The translations under genes and the position numbers were made by a program. Shown piece after piece: positions 62,852-64,000 of a stretch of 64,000 nt of DNA. The stretch's first letter is position 1; the number at the start of each line of letters is the position of its first letter. The notes below the pieces were generated by a model. That model was not told where the DNA came from and ran no database searches. It was given only the letters and a program-made list of their open reading frames with translations. Source of the stretch: Lutibacter sp. HS1-25 (lineage in GTDB: Bacteria > Bacteroidota > Bacteroidia > Flavobacteriales > Flavobacteriaceae); NCBI RefSeq assembly GCF_004121075.1, contig NZ_RHLN01000005.1, forward strand, positions 1-64,000, in the 5' to 3' direction.

Positions 62852-64000
62852 ATGAAAAGATTGGTTACTATTTCGTTATTTTTAATTTGCAGTGCTGCTT
62901 TTACACAGGTAAGCGACAATATTTTAACCTTAGAAGAATATTTAGGTTATGTAAAAAAATACCATCCTGTTGTAAAACAAGCACAATTAATTACCAGCGA
63001 AAGTGAATATAAATTATTAAAATCTAGAGGCGCTTTTGACCCCAAATTAGAGGTTGATTACAGCAATAAAAAGTTTAAAGGCACGGATTATTACGATAAG
63101 TTAAATGCTTCTTTTAAAATTCCAACTTGGTATGGCGTAGAATTTAAAGCCAATTACGAAAATAATGATGGAACTTATTTAAATCCTGAAAATAAAACAC
63201 CAGAAGATGGTTTGTACAGTTTTGGTGTTTCGGTATCATTAGCAAAAGGTTTGTTAACCAACAATAGAATGATTACCTTAAAACAAGCCAAATTATATGT
63301 TGATCAGGCTGAAGCAAAACAAAAAATTGTAATTAACGAAATTTTATATACCGCCATTAATACTTACTTTAATTGGTTAAAAAACTATCAGGCAACATTG
63401 GTTTTTGACAATTATATGTTGAATGCCAAAACAAGACTTCAAAATGTAAAAAGAAGCTATATTGAAGGCGATAAACCTGCTATTGATACGCTTGAAGCTA
63501 GTATCAATTTTAAAGACAGGTTGCTGGATTTAGAAAAAGCCAAAATCGGATTGATAAAATCTAAATTAGAATTGTCTAACTATTTATGGCTAGAAAACGA
63601 TTTGCCTTTAGAATTAGAGGAAAATATGATTCCTGATAATTTAACAATTCAAAAAATTGATATTGTTTTAAATAGTTCTATTTTAAATATAGATGATGAA
63701 CTTATAAATAACAATCCTAAACTTCAACAGCTTCAACTTAAAAAAGAAAGTTTAATTTTAGATAAAAGATTAAAAACAAACAACTTACTACCTGTAATTG
63801 ATTTTCAATACAACTTTTTATCTTCAAATAATACCGAAACTTTTAATACTTCAAACTATAAAACAGGCTTAAATATGAGCTATCCTTTATTTTTAAGAAA
63901 GGAACGCGCAGACTTAAAATTGGCAAAACTAAAATTACAAGATATAGAGTTTGATATTTCGGCCAACAAAGTATTTTTAAAAAACAAGATTCAAAGTACT
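62852..64000 (+). CDS. TolC-family outer membrane channel (3' end outside window)
   Basis: The frame is open from the ATG at 62852 to the window edge (383 codons, C-terminus missing). It starts with a signal peptide (MKRLVTISLFLICSAAFTQ) and a TolC-like repeat with YLGYVKKYHPVVKQAQLI, SEYKLLKSRGAFDPKLEV and RNSYIEGDKPAIDTLEASI-type helices. It is the outer-membrane exit duct for the ABC-HlyD pair encoded immediately before it with 8 nt spacing. Confidence 0.9.
   Translation, partial: MKRLVTISLFLICSAAFTQVSDNILTLEEYLGYVKKYHPVVKQAQLITSESEYKLLKSRGAFDPKLEVDYSNKKFKGTDYYDKLNASFKIPTWYGVEFKANYENNDGTYLNPENKTPEDGLYSFGVSVSLAKGLLTNNRMITLKQAKLYVDQAEAKQKIVINEILYTAINTYFNWLKNYQATLVFDNYMLNAKTRLQNVKRSYIEGDKPAIDTLEASINFKDRLLDLEKAKIGLIKSKLELSNYLWLENDLPLELEENMIPDNLTIQKIDIVLNSSILNIDDELINNNPKLQQLQLKKESLILDKRLKTNNLLPVIDFQYNFLSSNNTETFNTSNYKTGLNMSYPLFLRKERADLKLAKLKLQDIEFDISANKVFLKNKIQST

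Overview
The window is a contiguous piece of a low-GC (about 30 % by eye) chromosome of a Bacteroidetes bacterium, most probably a marine or freshwater Flavobacteriaceae; I do not name a genus. The signs are the promoter type (TTG, 17-20 nt, TAnnTTTG) in place of sigma70 boxes, the lack of Shine-Dalgarno sequences, many short SSC/SGC-type lipoproteins, DUF4252 proteins with an ECF sigma factor, a fused E1-alpha/E1-beta dehydrogenase and a fused aspartokinase-homoserine dehydrogenase.

Layout. 1-2528 (-): 5' part of a large secreted beta-helix protein with 96-residue tandem Ig/cadherin-like repeats that runs off the window. 2529-3873: AT-rich spacer with a promoter, a possible 30-residue membrane peptide and a hairpin. 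3874-25856 (+): a 22 kb Wzx/Wzy-type exopolysaccharide or capsule locus of 20 genes: rmlA/C/D (no rmlB), flippase, acetyltransferase, polymerase, six glycosyltransferases including a DUF1972 tandem pair, three SDR sugar enzymes or reductases, an M28-like DUF4910 protein, a CapK-like adenylating enzyme, an ATP-grasp ligase, a polysaccharide deacetylase, a WecA/MraY-type initiating transferase, and the export pair Wza and Wzc. A bidirectional terminator separates it from thrC.

25953-30938 (-): threonine operon thrA-thrB-thrC, preceded by a Thr-rich leader peptide and attenuator. 31101-38043 (-): lysA, a CLC antiporter with fluoride-type motifs, pepT, three lipoproteins including an S41 protease. 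38173-40188 (+): ECF sigma/anti-sigma/DUF4252 operon, then an M1 aminopeptidase. 42974-45420: an XRE regulator facing an M14 carboxypeptidase across an array of palindromic operators, and an Lrp regulator. 45517-49790 (+): branched-chain type E1 dehydrogenase, a PAS histidine kinase and an unusual receiver-CRP fusion, followed by a CRP/FNR-like site and an unknown gene.

50716-58892: housekeeping and envelope genes (RluA synthase, lipoproteins, OmpA-like protein, TauE/SafE permease, CPXCG protein, thioredoxin, methyltransferase, Dabb protein) and a SulP transporter with beta-carbonic anhydrase that look like a bicarbonate module. 59147-64000 (+): a TetR regulator, an ABC transporter with an almost completely degenerate nucleotide-binding domain, an HlyD-type adaptor and a TolC-type channel (cut by the window end), together a tripartite exporter. 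No rRNA, tRNA, CRISPR array or insertion sequence was recognised.
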